Assembly: GCA_903824665.1 (NCBI GenBank)
Contig: CAIJXT010000008.1
Span: 1-64,000 of the forward strand
Direction: 5' to 3'
Origin: an uncultured Bacteroidota bacterium
GTDB lineage: Bacteria; Bacteroidota; Bacteroidia; Chitinophagales; Chitinophagaceae
DNA length: 64,000 bases
Below are positions 10,176 to 18,974 of this stretch, in pieces. Below the pieces are notes generated by a model. That model did no database searches. It was not told the DNA's origin and saw only the letters and a list, made by a program, of their open reading frames with translations. A program made the translations under genes and the position numbers. The first letter of the stretch is position 1. Each line of letters starts with the position of its first letter.

Positions 10176-11504
10176 TTATGCATTATTCCCAATAAAGAAA
10201 ATATCCTCTGTGTCAAGACGAAATGTTCTTACTTTGACATCTTCGGCGTAACAAAATCTGAATATGAATATCGGCTCTTCTGACTTGAGTGCAACTACAG
10301 ATGCAAACTCATCATATAGCACCTTGAATTGTGCACTAATGGCAGATGGGAGTGTATGTTCCATATGATTCCTAATCAGTGCGAAATGATGAATAGGTGC
10401 AAAAAAGGGCTGTACTGTCAGGCCTGCTTTTGTAGCTGCCAGCCATACCCGCTCCATAGCTCTTCCTGCATTCAAAGAAAATTCTTTTGACAATACGGGA
10501 ACAGTGAGGACGCCTATGCCTGAGGCGGATGATACGCCATCGGCAGAAAGTTTTTCTATAGCCTTACCTGCACCCCACTCACTTAATAGTTTTGCTGCTC
10601 TCAGATCCTTCATCAATCGCAGCCCTGTAATATCTTTAAGGCTGAGGTCAACAGTTCGCAGATCAATACCGTCTTTGGTTTTCTCGGCGCTTTCTGCAGT
10701 CCACCTGATCTCTGTTTCAAAAAATTCTTTGTGACCCTGCTCAATGAAAATTCTGAGCTTTTCAGTTTTTCCTATAATAGCTGCCAGTTGGTCAATTTTT
10801 TCGCGTGAGTATTCCAACCGAAAACCGATGTTTGCAAATTGTTCCACTGCATCGTTTATTTCGGAAATTTGCATTTCGGAAATTTGCATTTTATTTCCAG
10901 AGTTTCTGTTTGTACACCTGGCCTCGAGGAAATGAACCAGCTCGTCCTTTTCCTCTTTTTCTGCAATCCGGAAACGGATAACTGCTACTAGTTCATCGCC
11001 TACACCACCGACCATTGGGAACGGCTCTACTATGCATATCAACCCCATCTGAGTGGCTCTAAGAGATAAATTTTCGATTGCCGCTCCCAGGGACAAGTAT
11101 GTACCTATATTGTGGATATCTCCAGAAGCATTTGTTCTCTCTCTGCTATGAAATAAAAATAACCTACCATTATCATAAAACCATTTCCAGGGTTGATTGT
11201 TGCCCGCTGACGGGGCGATGCGGGCCGCATTAATGAGTATCTTCACGATGCTGGTATCCAGAATATAAGAAAGAACATCACTGACCAGTACCTGATCGGC
11301 GTAAGCCTGCATTCTCTCCGCAGTAAGTGGTTCGGCAGGCTCAATATCCACTTCGGTTTCCTTGTTGGCAACAGGGTCAGTGATTAATTCTTCTATGTCT
11401 AAAAAAAACCTGCCAGATACAGCAATTGGTTGAGGAGGATCCTTCTGCATACATCTGCTGTTATGCCTCCGCCCATCGTAACTGCACTTGCAAGTTGCGG
11501 CCAT
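10176..11504 (-). CDS. Nitroreductase-like half of split Rv1355c-type protein
   Basis: The C-terminal part of a ThiF-nitroreductase protein (family typified by mycobacterial Rv1355c). It carries the FMN nitroreductase motif NAARIAPSAGNNQPWKWFYD and a later half, GAGKAIEKLSADGVSSASGIGVLTVP. The apparent N-terminus in this frame (MAATCKCSYDGRRHNS) is anti-domain noise, because those bases encode the ThiF C-terminus in another frame. Real homology starts at about 11410 with GRFFLDIEELI. A -1 shift on the T8 run at 11401-11408 would join it to the upstream ORF as AGFF-LDIEEL. It may be a programmed frameshift, a phase-variable tract, a mutation or a base-call error. The substrate is unknown. Confidence 0.7.
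   Translation of the reverse strand: MAATCKCSYDGRRHNSRCMQKDPPQPIAVSGRFFLDIEELITDPVANKETEVDIEPAEPLTAERMQAYADQVLVSDVLSYILDTSIVKILINAARIAPSAGNNQPWKWFYDNGRLFLFHSRERTNASGDIHNIGTYLSLGAAIENLSLRATQMGLICIVEPFPMVGGVGDELVAVIRFRIAEKEEKDELVHFLEARCTNRNSGNKMQISEMQISEINDAVEQFANIGFRLEYSREKIDQLAAIIGKTEKLRIFIEQGHKEFFETEIRWTAESAEKTKDGIDLRTVDLSLKDITGLRLMKDLRAAKLLSEWGAGKAIEKLSADGVSSASGIGVLTVPVLSKEFSLNAGRAMERVWLAATKAGLTVQPFFAPIHHFALIRNHMEHTLPSAISAQFKVLYDEFASVVALKSEEPIFIFRFCYAEDVKVRTFRLDTEDIFFIGNNA
10860..10889. repeat. 15-bp tandem duplication inside nitroreductase ORF
   Basis: Two perfect copies of TTCGGAAATTTGCAT in tandem. They encode MQISE-MQISE in frame in the minus-strand protein, a recent in-frame slippage duplication. 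Confidence 0.8.
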
Positions 11505-12502
11505 GCCGAAATTGTTTGCCCCACTTCAATACTCGATGCTTTGAGCCTGGGAGACATGGTATCAATACCGACAATCGGCAAAATGAATGGCAGTTTTTCC
11601 TCGTTAGTCACCAGGTTTTTCGTCTTTGAGAGGTCCAGGTGGTTTACATTCCCATGAAGTATAGGGTATTCGCTATCGAGGTCGTACCTTTCTATATCCA
11701 CCGTTCCCCTGTCGCTTGCTTCCATAATTACCGGTATGCCATGCTTCCGCGCCGCAATACGGCATTTTATCTTTATATCTACACTATCACACTCATCAAT
11801 CAGCATATCCAGCTTACCGTTCTCAAGCAAAAACTGTTCGAGATTACGCTCATTTATTCCCTCATGGAAACAGGTAACTTTAAGGTAAGGGTCAATCTCT
11901 GCTATTTCCCTTGCCACCAGTATTGTCTTCTTGATACCCATATTGTGAATGCCACTTCGTAACCTGTTAAGATTTGTGATCTCCAATTCGTCGAAATCCG
12001 CTATCCGTAACTCGCCAAACGTTCTTTCAGTAGCCAAAGTGAGCGATACGGACTGCCCTACTGACAGGCCAATCACACCAATCTTTTTTGCAGATAGTAT
12101 TTCCTGTTCAATTGCTGTGATCTTGTACTTGTTACGGTTTGTTCTTAGTGCTGCAAATTCATTTTCAGAAAGTATATGTACCAACCTGTTGCTCCATGGA
12201 TAATATACCCAGGTACCATATTCAAATTCAGGAATGCCGGCCAGGTATTTCTCAATCTCCACTTCGAGGCTAGCCGGAGCGAATGATTCGGAAGGATTTG
12301 CGGTTTTAATAAGTTCCTTCAACTGCCCGTGTATCGTGTCGAAAACGTTCAGCCCCGGTAGCTGCAGAATACTATATAGAGAATCACAATCTTCTGAAAA
12401 GAGCAGATCTAAGAATACAGGAGTATATCGTTCATTGAATTCCTGAGTATGTGTTATGCATTCTGCCAGCTTTTTATTCATGATTGTCATATCCTGTTGC
12501 AA
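11399..12502 (-). CDS. ThiF/E1-like adenylyltransferase half of split Rv1355c-type protein
   Basis: A 367-residue protein with a Rossmann-type ThiF/MoeB/E1 domain: KKIGVIGLSVGQSVSLTLA (nucleotide-binding loop), ELRIADFDELEITNLNRL, and the Asp-rich LIDECDSVDIK. The usual zinc Cys pairs are not evident. ThiF proteins adenylate a C-terminal carboxylate, but the partner here is unknown. It ends LLNQLLYLAGFF-stop at a T8 tract where a -1 shift continues into the nitroreductase domain. It lies 62 bp downstream of the MauG-like gene and could be transcribed with the MbnP/MauG pair. Confidence 0.75.
   Translation of the reverse strand: MQQDMTIMNKKLAECITHTQEFNERYTPVFLDLLFSEDCDSLYSILQLPGLNVFDTIHGQLKELIKTANPSESFAPASLEVEIEKYLAGIPEFEYGTWVYYPWSNRLVHILSENEFAALRTNRNKYKITAIEQEILSAKKIGVIGLSVGQSVSLTLATERTFGELRIADFDELEITNLNRLRSGIHNMGIKKTILVAREIAEIDPYLKVTCFHEGINERNLEQFLLENGKLDMLIDECDSVDIKIKCRIAARKHGIPVIMEASDRGTVDIERYDLDSEYPILHGNVNHLDLSKTKNLVTNEEKLPFILPIVGIDTMSPRLKASSIEVGQTISAWPQLASAVTMGGGITADVCRRILLNQLLYLAGFF
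11401..11408 (-). other. T8 homopolymer, candidate -1 frameshift site
   Basis: On the minus strand GGT-TTT-TTT-TAG ends the ThiF ORF. Slipping back one base gives GGT-TTT-TTT-TTA-GAC, which enters the nitroreductase frame exactly where its homology begins. U-rich heptamers are classical slippery sequences. Confidence 0.65.
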
Positions 12503-12564
12503 TTTTAATTGTTCAATTTTAAAGGTGTTTTACCGTTCTGCGAAAGACAAGCCCATTAGTATCC

Positions 12565-13614
12565 TCAATAAGGATTTGCATATTTTGGTGATGAAATAAA
12601 GGTAGAGTCAGTAAAGGTTTTCAGGAATGCAATAAGCTGTTTTTTTTCGATAGCATTTAGCTGAAGTCCATTATTCTTGGCCGGCAACGACATCACAGGG
12701 TCAAGATTATTTACTTTGTGCATTCCATGATCATAGAAGTCAATTACTTCTTCCAGAGAAGAAAACCTGCCGTCATGCATGAAGCGGTTTCTTAATGCCA
12801 CATTACGGAGATTTGGCGTCCTGAACTTCCCCAGGTCTGAGGGCAAACCTGATATTAAATAGTAACCCTTGTCCGATTCTTTGCTGAATATGCTGTCCAG
12901 GCCAGTATTGTGTAATAAGTTGTCTGTTGTAACAGGGTTAACATGGCAATGAAAACAATCGCCTTTTTCTGTAAAGAATATTTCTAATCCTCTTTGTTCA
13001 TCGGGCGATCGCTTGTATAGCCCTTTTAAAGAGAGGTCATACTTGGTATTGGCAGATACCAGTGTACGTATAAACTGGGCAAGTGCATAAGCTAACTCTT
13101 TATAAGTTATTGTATTCACTCCGTAGTATTTTTTAAAAAGAAGCTTGTATGTCATACTTTGATTTACCTTGGCTAAATCGGTAGCGAAAAAATCTTTTAC
13201 TTCAAACATCATTATGTCTTCTAGCGTTCCCTGCTTTGAACCATCCCACATAAAGTTATTGTACCACGCAAGGTTCACGTGGGGCAATACCGGCATGTCG
13301 TTGTTGTATAAGCCAGGCACAGTAAAGCCCAAGCTTTGCACGTGGCAGCTTGCGCAGGACCTGCCGTTATTTGAAAGAATCGGGTCATAGTACAACTGCC
13401 GCCCCAGCTGTACCAACTCTTTACTAGGCTTGTTATCATCAGGAATTATCGGGGGAGGAAAATATAGGGGTGTAAGTATCGTGTCCGGGGTAAGTGCGGC
13501 AGGGGTATCATTGGCAATAACTGGATCCGGGTCTGCATTTTTTTTGCACGAAAAAACAAATGACAATACAAACAGTGCAACAAACAACGCCGTCAATACA
13601 AATTTCTGTTTCAT
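12565..13614 (-). CDS. Di-heme peroxidase, MauG/MbnH-like lipoprotein
   Basis: A 349-residue lipoprotein with a signal peptide and lipobox SFVFSC at about residue 22. It has two c-type heme sites, CASCH near residue 89 and CFHCH near residue 221, and the family stretches RTPNLRNVALRNRFMHDGRF and IDFYDHGMH. Di-heme CCP/MauG enzymes act in the periplasm. MbnH, a member, oxidises a Trp of its partner MbnP. The gene directly upstream on the same strand is MbnP-like, so an MbnH/MbnP copper-linked pair is the best reading. A hydrogen-peroxide-reducing role is the alternative. Confidence 0.82.
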   Translation of the reverse strand: MKQKFVLTALFVALFVLSFVFSCKKNADPDPVIANDTPAALTPDTILTPLYFPPPIIPDDNKPSKELVQLGRQLYYDPILSNNGRSCASCHVQSLGFTVPGLYNNDMPVLPHVNLAWYNNFMWDGSKQGTLEDIMMFEVKDFFATDLAKVNQSMTYKLLFKKYYGVNTITYKELAYALAQFIRTLVSANTKYDLSLKGLYKRSPDEQRGLEIFFTEKGDCFHCHVNPVTTDNLLHNTGLDSIFSKESDKGYYLISGLPSDLGKFRTPNLRNVALRNRFMHDGRFSSLEEVIDFYDHGMHKVNNLDPVMSLPAKNNGLQLNAIEKKQLIAFLKTFTDSTFISSPKYANPY

Positions 13615-13646
13615 AAAATACCCTTTTTCAGGCTTCCAATTGTGCG

Positions 13647-14381
13647 CTACTTGCCCCGAAATACATCTGCTCCATTTTCCGTCAGCTTTTGCATTAATGT
13701 GGCAACACCCATGCTGAACAAACCATCTGTACTAAAGTTATAATCGTATGGATTAGTGTACCATTCATTGATATTCATTGTCATATTCAATTGGCCGTTG
13801 GCCACTTTGTCAACCACCACTTTACATGCCACGCCCGCCTTCACCTGGTAATTGTTTGTTCCAAGGTGCATAGCATATCCCGAAACAGTTCCCCCATCGT
13901 TCCAATGCCCTTCAAGTTTCAGGAAATGGTAGCCGCCACCCATAGCATCCGGCCAGCCCATACCTATATTCTCGAGCGAAGCTGGCAAACTATTTGTTGT
14001 GTTCAATGCAGGTTCTATGCCTATATAGAAGGAAACAGAATCATAGGTGCCGACTTTCATTCCCGAGAGTTCTGTGAGTTCGAAATGGGAAGTGCCGGGT
14101 ATCCTTGCGTCCACATAGGCGATTTTTGAACAATAGTGTTGTAGTTCATTGTTTTTATAAAACCGGAAGCCACTCAGGTAGTAATGTAGTGTTGTTACGC
14201 TGTATATATTCCCGGTTTTGTTAGTGAATGTAACGGTGTCAAGAATCAAGGGCCTATTCCCGGCTACATAGTCAATATTGACCGTTATCTTACCTGATAC
14301 AACAGTAGCCGGAGGAACCTCTTTTTTACGACATCCGGCAAACGCGATTGTCAAGCAAATAAGCAAAAGATATTTTTTCAT
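13647..14381 (-). CDS. mbnP: MbnP-like copper-associated lipoprotein
   Basis: A 244-residue lipoprotein (signal peptide, lipobox AFAGC at residue 17) with the MbnP pattern: GKITVNIDYVAGNRPL, a VTTLHYYLSGFRFYKN segment, a FYIGIEPALN stretch, WPDAMGGGYHFLKLEG with Trp/His, and NINEWYTNP. MbnP proteins bind copper and carry a Trp-derived kynurenine made by MbnH. It is the first gene of a unit with the MauG-like gene 32 bp downstream. A 28-bp palindrome lies 58 bp upstream. Confidence 0.78.
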   Translation of the reverse strand: MKKYLLLICLTIAFAGCRKKEVPPATVVSGKITVNIDYVAGNRPLILDTVTFTNKTGNIYSVTTLHYYLSGFRFYKNNELQHYCSKIAYVDARIPGTSHFELTELSGMKVGTYDSVSFYIGIEPALNTTNSLPASLENIGMGWPDAMGGGYHFLKLEGHWNDGGTVSGYAMHLGTNNYQVKAGVACKVVVDKVANGQLNMTMNINEWYTNPYDYNFSTDGLFSMGVATLMQKLTENGADVFRGK

Positions 14382-14438
14382 ACACGTCGAATTCAGGAAA
14401 CGCTATTTAAGACATCAAAATTACCTGATTGGAATAAA

Positions 14439-14466
14439 CTGTATTATGACGAGGGTCATAATACAG
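14439..14466. promoter_or_regulatory. 12-4-12 perfect palindrome upstream of mbnP
   Basis: Arms CTGTATTATGAC and GTCATAATACAG around GAGG. The centre ATGAC-N4-GTCAT is the shared Fnr-like core, 58 bp before the mbnP start. It also lies 66 bp beyond norD, so it could act as a weak hairpin at the end of the denitrification operon, but there is no T-tract. Confidence 0.65.
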
Positions 14467-14531
14467 TTGTGATAGGCATGGAAGTAATAGCAAAACACAT
14501 AACGAATGGCTATCCAGTATGTGACAAGGCA

Positions 14532-16292
14532 TTAGTATTTAATCCGCTCATACAATTTCACTATCGACTGTAATACCTCTGTTGGCGATGTCAGTATCTG
14601 GTAGTGATTAACTCCAAACATTTGTGGCAGGTAATATTTCGCCTGCGCCTCTATTGCCAATGCGTATGAATTGATCTTACGCTCATTCAGCTCACGCAAT
14701 GCTTGCTTTACATCGTTAATGCCATACCTGCCTTCGTATTTATCATAATCATTTGGCTTGCCGTCTGAAATTAAAATGACCCACTTTTTCTTAGAGCTGC
14801 GACTGTTAAGCAAGGCTCCTGAATGCCTTAGCGCTGCGCCTATCCTTGTATATCCCTGTGGTTCTACCGCACCTATCTTATACTTTGTAGTACTCCATTT
14901 CTCGTCAAAGCCTTTTATAGACAGGTAAGTAGAATAATTCCTTGTTTTTGAATAAAAACCCTTTATTGCAAAATCAACGTTATACTCATTTAATATTTCC
15001 CCGAAGAGTATAGACACTTGTTTTTCAACATCAATGACCCGGTTCCCGTTTGCGTAGCCGTCGCTGGACAAGCTAATATCCAATAGCAGCAAGATAGACA
15101 GGTCTTTTTCTTTTTTTCGATTGGAAAAATATATCTTATCGGATGGGGTATGCCCTGTATGCACATCGGCATACAGATCGGTGATGGCATCAATGTCAAA
15201 TTCATCGCCCTGCGTTTGCCTACGCTGCTGTCGCCATTTATTGTTGACACTTGCTAACGCTTTGCGCAATGTGGTGAGGACAGTTGCATACCTGGTTACA
15301 GTTTCCCGGTAATACACCATATCGTGCTGCATTGAATGTACGGTATATACTTTGCAATATTTTTCTTTGTATGCCCGCTTTGAATAATCCCATTCAGGGT
15401 ATTCCAGGTAAGGCCCTTTAGTATCAGTCTCTGCGCTTTCTGAAATGGATGTATTCTCCGTAAAGTCTGCCTGGTAAATAGAGTGTACGGGATCGTCAAC
15501 CCGTACAGTGTACTTCATATTCAGCTCGTCAAGGGCATTACTATGGTCTTCAAGTTCATCTTCTCCATCGAAATCGCGCCATACTCCACTGAATTCATCG
15601 GCAGTTTCTACCTTCTCAAAATTGTGGGTAAGTACATAGTCTTCCTGTTGCTTCTTGTCCACTTCTAAACTTCTGACTTCTTCTACCGCATTTGCATTCA
15701 GGATAGTTGACGGTGTTGCTTCAAGTGCCGTCCTGGTTTTATCTGAAATATTATTTAACCTTTTGTCAGATGGTGCGTTACTTTCATTGTGCATCCATTT
15801 GCCATACAGCCATGAATAATCAGGATTAGTAACCCCCCGGGTAGTTTCTGATAAATACGTTTCGAAGGTATTGTGCAGTTCGCGTATGACAGGGTAATGG
15901 CGGAATAGTTCATTCAGCACATTGGGGGCTGTTTCCGCAGCTTTTAGTTGCGATAGCTCCTGGCCTTGCTCCTCACTGTTGTTCCAGTTGAAGTTCAGTT
16001 CTTTCTGAACAGAAAGGTAGAACACCCTATACAGGTAGAAGGAATAATTAGCTTCAGCTGATGGAAATAAGAAGAAGGAGGCCGGCAGAAAGAAATTATC
16101 GTCCTTATACCCTCCTTCCCTTTCTGCTGGGTATATTTCAATTTTATTGCCTGATAAGGCTGTTGATACAATTGCTAATTTCGATTTTATATCGTTTAAG
16201 TGAACGGTACGCTGTGCTATCTCGGTAGAAGTCCTTTTGTTCTTCTTGAAATAGTTGGCCACCCTGCTGAATAAATATTCGTCTAATGCCAT
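14532..16292 (-). CDS. norD: NorD, VWA-domain NO-reductase activation protein
   Basis: A 586-residue cytosolic protein. The C-terminal third is a von Willebrand A domain with the MIDAS sequence LLLDISLSSDG near residue 408 and ISDGKPNDYDKYEG near residue 509, as in NorD/CbbO proteins. It works with the AAA+ ATPase NorQ to insert or activate the metal centre of NorB. Its ATG overlaps the norQ stop by one base, indicating translational coupling. It is the last gene of the nirK-nor operon. Confidence 0.87.
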   Translation of the reverse strand: MALDEYLFSRVANYFKKNKRTSTEIAQRTVHLNDIKSKLAIVSTALSGNKIEIYPAEREGGYKDDNFFLPASFFLFPSAEANYSFYLYRVFYLSVQKELNFNWNNSEEQGQELSQLKAAETAPNVLNELFRHYPVIRELHNTFETYLSETTRGVTNPDYSWLYGKWMHNESNAPSDKRLNNISDKTRTALEATPSTILNANAVEEVRSLEVDKKQQEDYVLTHNFEKVETADEFSGVWRDFDGEDELEDHSNALDELNMKYTVRVDDPVHSIYQADFTENTSISESAETDTKGPYLEYPEWDYSKRAYKEKYCKVYTVHSMQHDMVYYRETVTRYATVLTTLRKALASVNNKWRQQRRQTQGDEFDIDAITDLYADVHTGHTPSDKIYFSNRKKEKDLSILLLLDISLSSDGYANGNRVIDVEKQVSILFGEILNEYNVDFAIKGFYSKTRNYSTYLSIKGFDEKWSTTKYKIGAVEPQGYTRIGAALRHSGALLNSRSSKKKWVILISDGKPNDYDKYEGRYGINDVKQALRELNERKINSYALAIEAQAKYYLPQMFGVNHYQILTSPTEVLQSIVKLYERIKY

Positions 16293-17071
16293 TATATCAT
16301 AAGGTTACACAGGTCGGTAAGGGCTGCGATTGTTTCGGTTTCATCAGTGAGAGGTTCCACTACCGCTACTTTGACAGCAAGGCGTTTTGCAAGCCCGCTG
16401 CGTATCAGCTTCGCTGCGTCAACTAATAATCGTGTGGATGCCGTTTCGGTTAATCCAAGTTCAGTCAGGTTTCTTATCTTATTTCCTATACGCACCAACT
16501 TTTGTGCATCGGCAACGTCTATACCGGTTTCTTTTACCAGTATCTCTGTTTCAATATCCTGCTCCGGGTAACGAAAAGAAATTGCTACAAAACGTTGCCG
16601 CGTAGAAGGTTTCAACTCTTTAAACCCTTTTTGATATCCGGGGTTAAATGATGCCACCAACATAAAATTATCATGGGCCTTTATGCGCTCCCCTAATTTG
16701 TCAACATATAGTTCACGCCTGTGATCGGTGAGTGAGTGAATAGCAACAATCACATCAGGGCGAGCCTCTGCTATCTCGTCCAGGTAAACTATAGCCCCTC
16801 CTTTGACACCCATGGTCAGCGGCCCGTCTTGCCATACTGTTTCTGCCCCTTTGATAATAAAACGTCCGATAAGGTCGGTGGATGAAGTCTCTTCGTGACA
16901 GCTAATCGTGATCAAATCCCTTTCTAGTTTATGTGCCATAAACTCAACAAACCTTGATTTACCTGTCCCCGTAGGTCCCTTCAGCAGGAAGGGCAGGTCA
17001 TTACCACAAGCGTGTTCAAAAACTTCAATTTCCTTACCTGTGGCATGATAATATGGTGATGCTATCTTCAT
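16292..17071 (-). CDS. norQ: NorQ, MoxR-type AAA+ ATPase
   Basis: 259 residues of the CbbQ/NirQ/NorQ family. Walker A is GPTGTGKSRF near residue 35 and Walker B is IVYLDEIAEA near residue 95. Also seen are the sensor region MLVASFNPGYQKGFKELKPS and an Arg-finger-like STRQRF. It forms a ring that acts with NorD on nitric oxide reductase. It lies 54 bp downstream of norB and overlaps norD. Confidence 0.92.
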   Translation of the reverse strand: MKIASPYYHATGKEIEVFEHACGNDLPFLLKGPTGTGKSRFVEFMAHKLERDLITISCHEETSSTDLIGRFIIKGAETVWQDGPLTMGVKGGAIVYLDEIAEARPDVIVAIHSLTDHRRELYVDKLGERIKAHDNFMLVASFNPGYQKGFKELKPSTRQRFVAISFRYPEQDIETEILVKETGIDVADAQKLVRIGNKIRNLTELGLTETASTRLLVDAAKLIRSGLAKRLAVKVAVVEPLTDETETIAALTDLCNLMI

Positions 17072-17125
17072 TTTATATTGTTTTCCGGGTCAATCCAAGT
17101 ACCTTATCTGCGCAAATGACATGTG

Positions 17126-18457
17126 CTATTTTATTAGTGCTTCATCTGATGGGCGGCCATGTTTGAAGAATTCATAAATAAACATTCCAATGCCCGTGGT
17201 AAACATGGTAGCGCAACAGATAAGAATGAAAAAGTGAACCTGTATTTCCTTTTGAACATCGCCGAATTCCAAACCCACTTTCCTTTCTAAATAGACTTGC
17301 GCCACTCCGGCAACACCAAAGGCAACAGTCATCCCTAACATACCGATATTGGACAACCAGAATGCCAATAATCCCACAGTAGTGTCGTAGTATTTCCTTC
17401 CTGTCAGGTTAGGTAGCGTATAGCTGATTATTGCCAACACTATCATTGCATATGCCCCCCAAAATGCAAGGTGTCCATGCATGGCAGTTACCAGTGTGCC
17501 ATGGGTGTACATGTTCACCTGCGGAATGGTATGGGCCAGCCCTAATAATCCCGCGCCCACAAACGATACTATTGCTGTGCCTAATGTCCAGCTAAGTGCA
17601 ATTTTATTAGGATGTTTCTTTTCCCCTTTCCGGTACATGGCAATAGCAAACAGCGCCATTCCGAGAAACGCCAGCGGCTCTAAAGCTGAAAATATACCAC
17701 CAACTATCAACCATACTTTACCAACACCAATGTAATAGTAGTGGTGCCCTGTTCCTAGAATCCCTGATATAAATGTCAGCCCCACAATCACATACAGCCA
17801 CTTCTCTATCACTTCCCTATCTACACCGGTGATCTTTATCAGCAGGAAGGCGAGTATTCCACCCATTATCAGTTCCCAAACACCCTCAACCCATAAGTGT
17901 ACCACCCACCAGCGAAAGAACGAATCCATGGTTTGGTTATCAAACCAGATCATTCCGGGAAGGTAAAGCAGGGCGGCAAATACCAAACCCATAGTAAGCA
18001 CTAGTGAGGTTGTTGTTCGTTTCTTCCCCTTAAATAACGTAGTGACGATTATGCCCAGAAAAGTAAGCACATTAACCACAACAAGGTAATCCAACGGCCT
18101 TGGTATTTCCAGGAATTTCCTGCCTTCCCAATAATTGAAGTGATAGCCCACAATAGCAATAACGCCAACAATCGCGAGCGATATCAATTGTGCATAGGCC
18201 AGCTTCACGCTTACCAGTTCATTCTCCGATTCTTCAGGGATGATATAATATGCTGCTCCCATGAAACCCGACAACAGCCAAACCACTAGCAGGTTTGTAT
18301 GCACAGCCCGTGCGGTATTGAACGGGATTACGCTATGCAAGTTGTCGAATCCCATATGGGCAAACCCCATGATGAAACCATAAATAATTTGCAGGGACAA
18401 CAATAGCATTGATAGAGCAAAGAACCAATACGCTACTTTCTGTGATTTATATTTCAT
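17126..18457 (-). CDS. norB: Nitric oxide reductase large subunit NorB
   Basis: A 443-residue integral membrane protein of the heme-copper oxidase superfamily that reduces 2 NO to N2O. About twelve TM segments. Conserved stretches: RAVHTNLLVVWLLSGFMGAA (heme His), VVHLWVEGVWELIMGG (FeB ligand region with the Glu residues), GTGHHYYYIG, and MHGHLAFWGAYAMI. The quinol-oxidising N-terminal extension of qNor is absent, and norC lies 23 bp upstream, so this is the cytochrome c-linked form. Confidence 0.95.
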   Translation of the reverse strand: MKYKSQKVAYWFFALSMLLLSLQIIYGFIMGFAHMGFDNLHSVIPFNTARAVHTNLLVVWLLSGFMGAAYYIIPEESENELVSVKLAYAQLISLAIVGVIAIVGYHFNYWEGRKFLEIPRPLDYLVVVNVLTFLGIIVTTLFKGKKRTTTSLVLTMGLVFAALLYLPGMIWFDNQTMDSFFRWWVVHLWVEGVWELIMGGILAFLLIKITGVDREVIEKWLYVIVGLTFISGILGTGHHYYYIGVGKVWLIVGGIFSALEPLAFLGMALFAIAMYRKGEKKHPNKIALSWTLGTAIVSFVGAGLLGLAHTIPQVNMYTHGTLVTAMHGHLAFWGAYAMIVLAIISYTLPNLTGRKYYDTTVGLLAFWLSNIGMLGMTVAFGVAGVAQVYLERKVGLEFGDVQKEIQVHFFILICCATMFTTGIGMFIYEFFKHGRPSDEALIK

Positions 18458-18480
18458 AGATTATGTTTTTGAATCGTGAA

Positions 18481-18906
18481 TTATTTTTTTAAGTCTGGCT
18501 TTGGTGGAAACCCATTCAGGTCTGTTTCTCCTATCCACTTTAGGAAAGCAACTACATCATTAGCATCTTCTTCCTTAAAGCCATAGGCTACCATTTTTCT
18601 TCCCCGCGGCGACCATGGGGTTTTCGACATCAATGCTGCCTTGATGTACCCCTCTCCACGCCTTTCATACACTTTCGTTAATTCCGGGGCATAATACGCC
18701 CCCTCTCCCAAGATGGTATGGCACCCCATGCAGTTGTTGGCCTCCCATATTTGTTTACCCCTCACAACTTGCGGTGTAAGGTTTTCTTCGTGTGTTCGTT
18801 TAGGCACCTCATTGCTCAATGAAGTCCAGGATAGTATGAGAAAGACTGCAAACGTTACAATCGTACCTCCCAGAAAAAACAATTTCGCCTGTGATTTTGA
18901 CAACAT
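18481..18906 (-). CDS. norC: Nitric oxide reductase cytochrome c subunit NorC
   Basis: 141 residues: one N-terminal TM anchor (LFFLGGTIVTFAVFLILSW), then a periplasmic mono-heme domain with CMGCH near residue 59 and a Met ligand candidate in MVAYGFKEED. It passes electrons to NorB, whose gene follows by 23 bp. Confidence 0.93.
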   Translation of the reverse strand: MLSKSQAKLFFLGGTIVTFAVFLILSWTSLSNEVPKRTHEENLTPQVVRGKQIWEANNCMGCHTILGEGAYYAPELTKVYERRGEGYIKAALMSKTPWSPRGRKMVAYGFKEEDANDVVAFLKWIGETDLNGFPPKPDLKK

Positions 18907-18974
18907 ACTTTTTTGTTTTTGAGTGTAATGAAATATTATTCTGTCATGCGCTATTGCTGGAAATAGAACTCCGC

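Noticed and set aside
13791..14129. Plus-strand frame of 112 codons opposite mbnP
   Set aside because: Antisense shadow; the minus-strand frame has a lipoprotein signal and family motifs.
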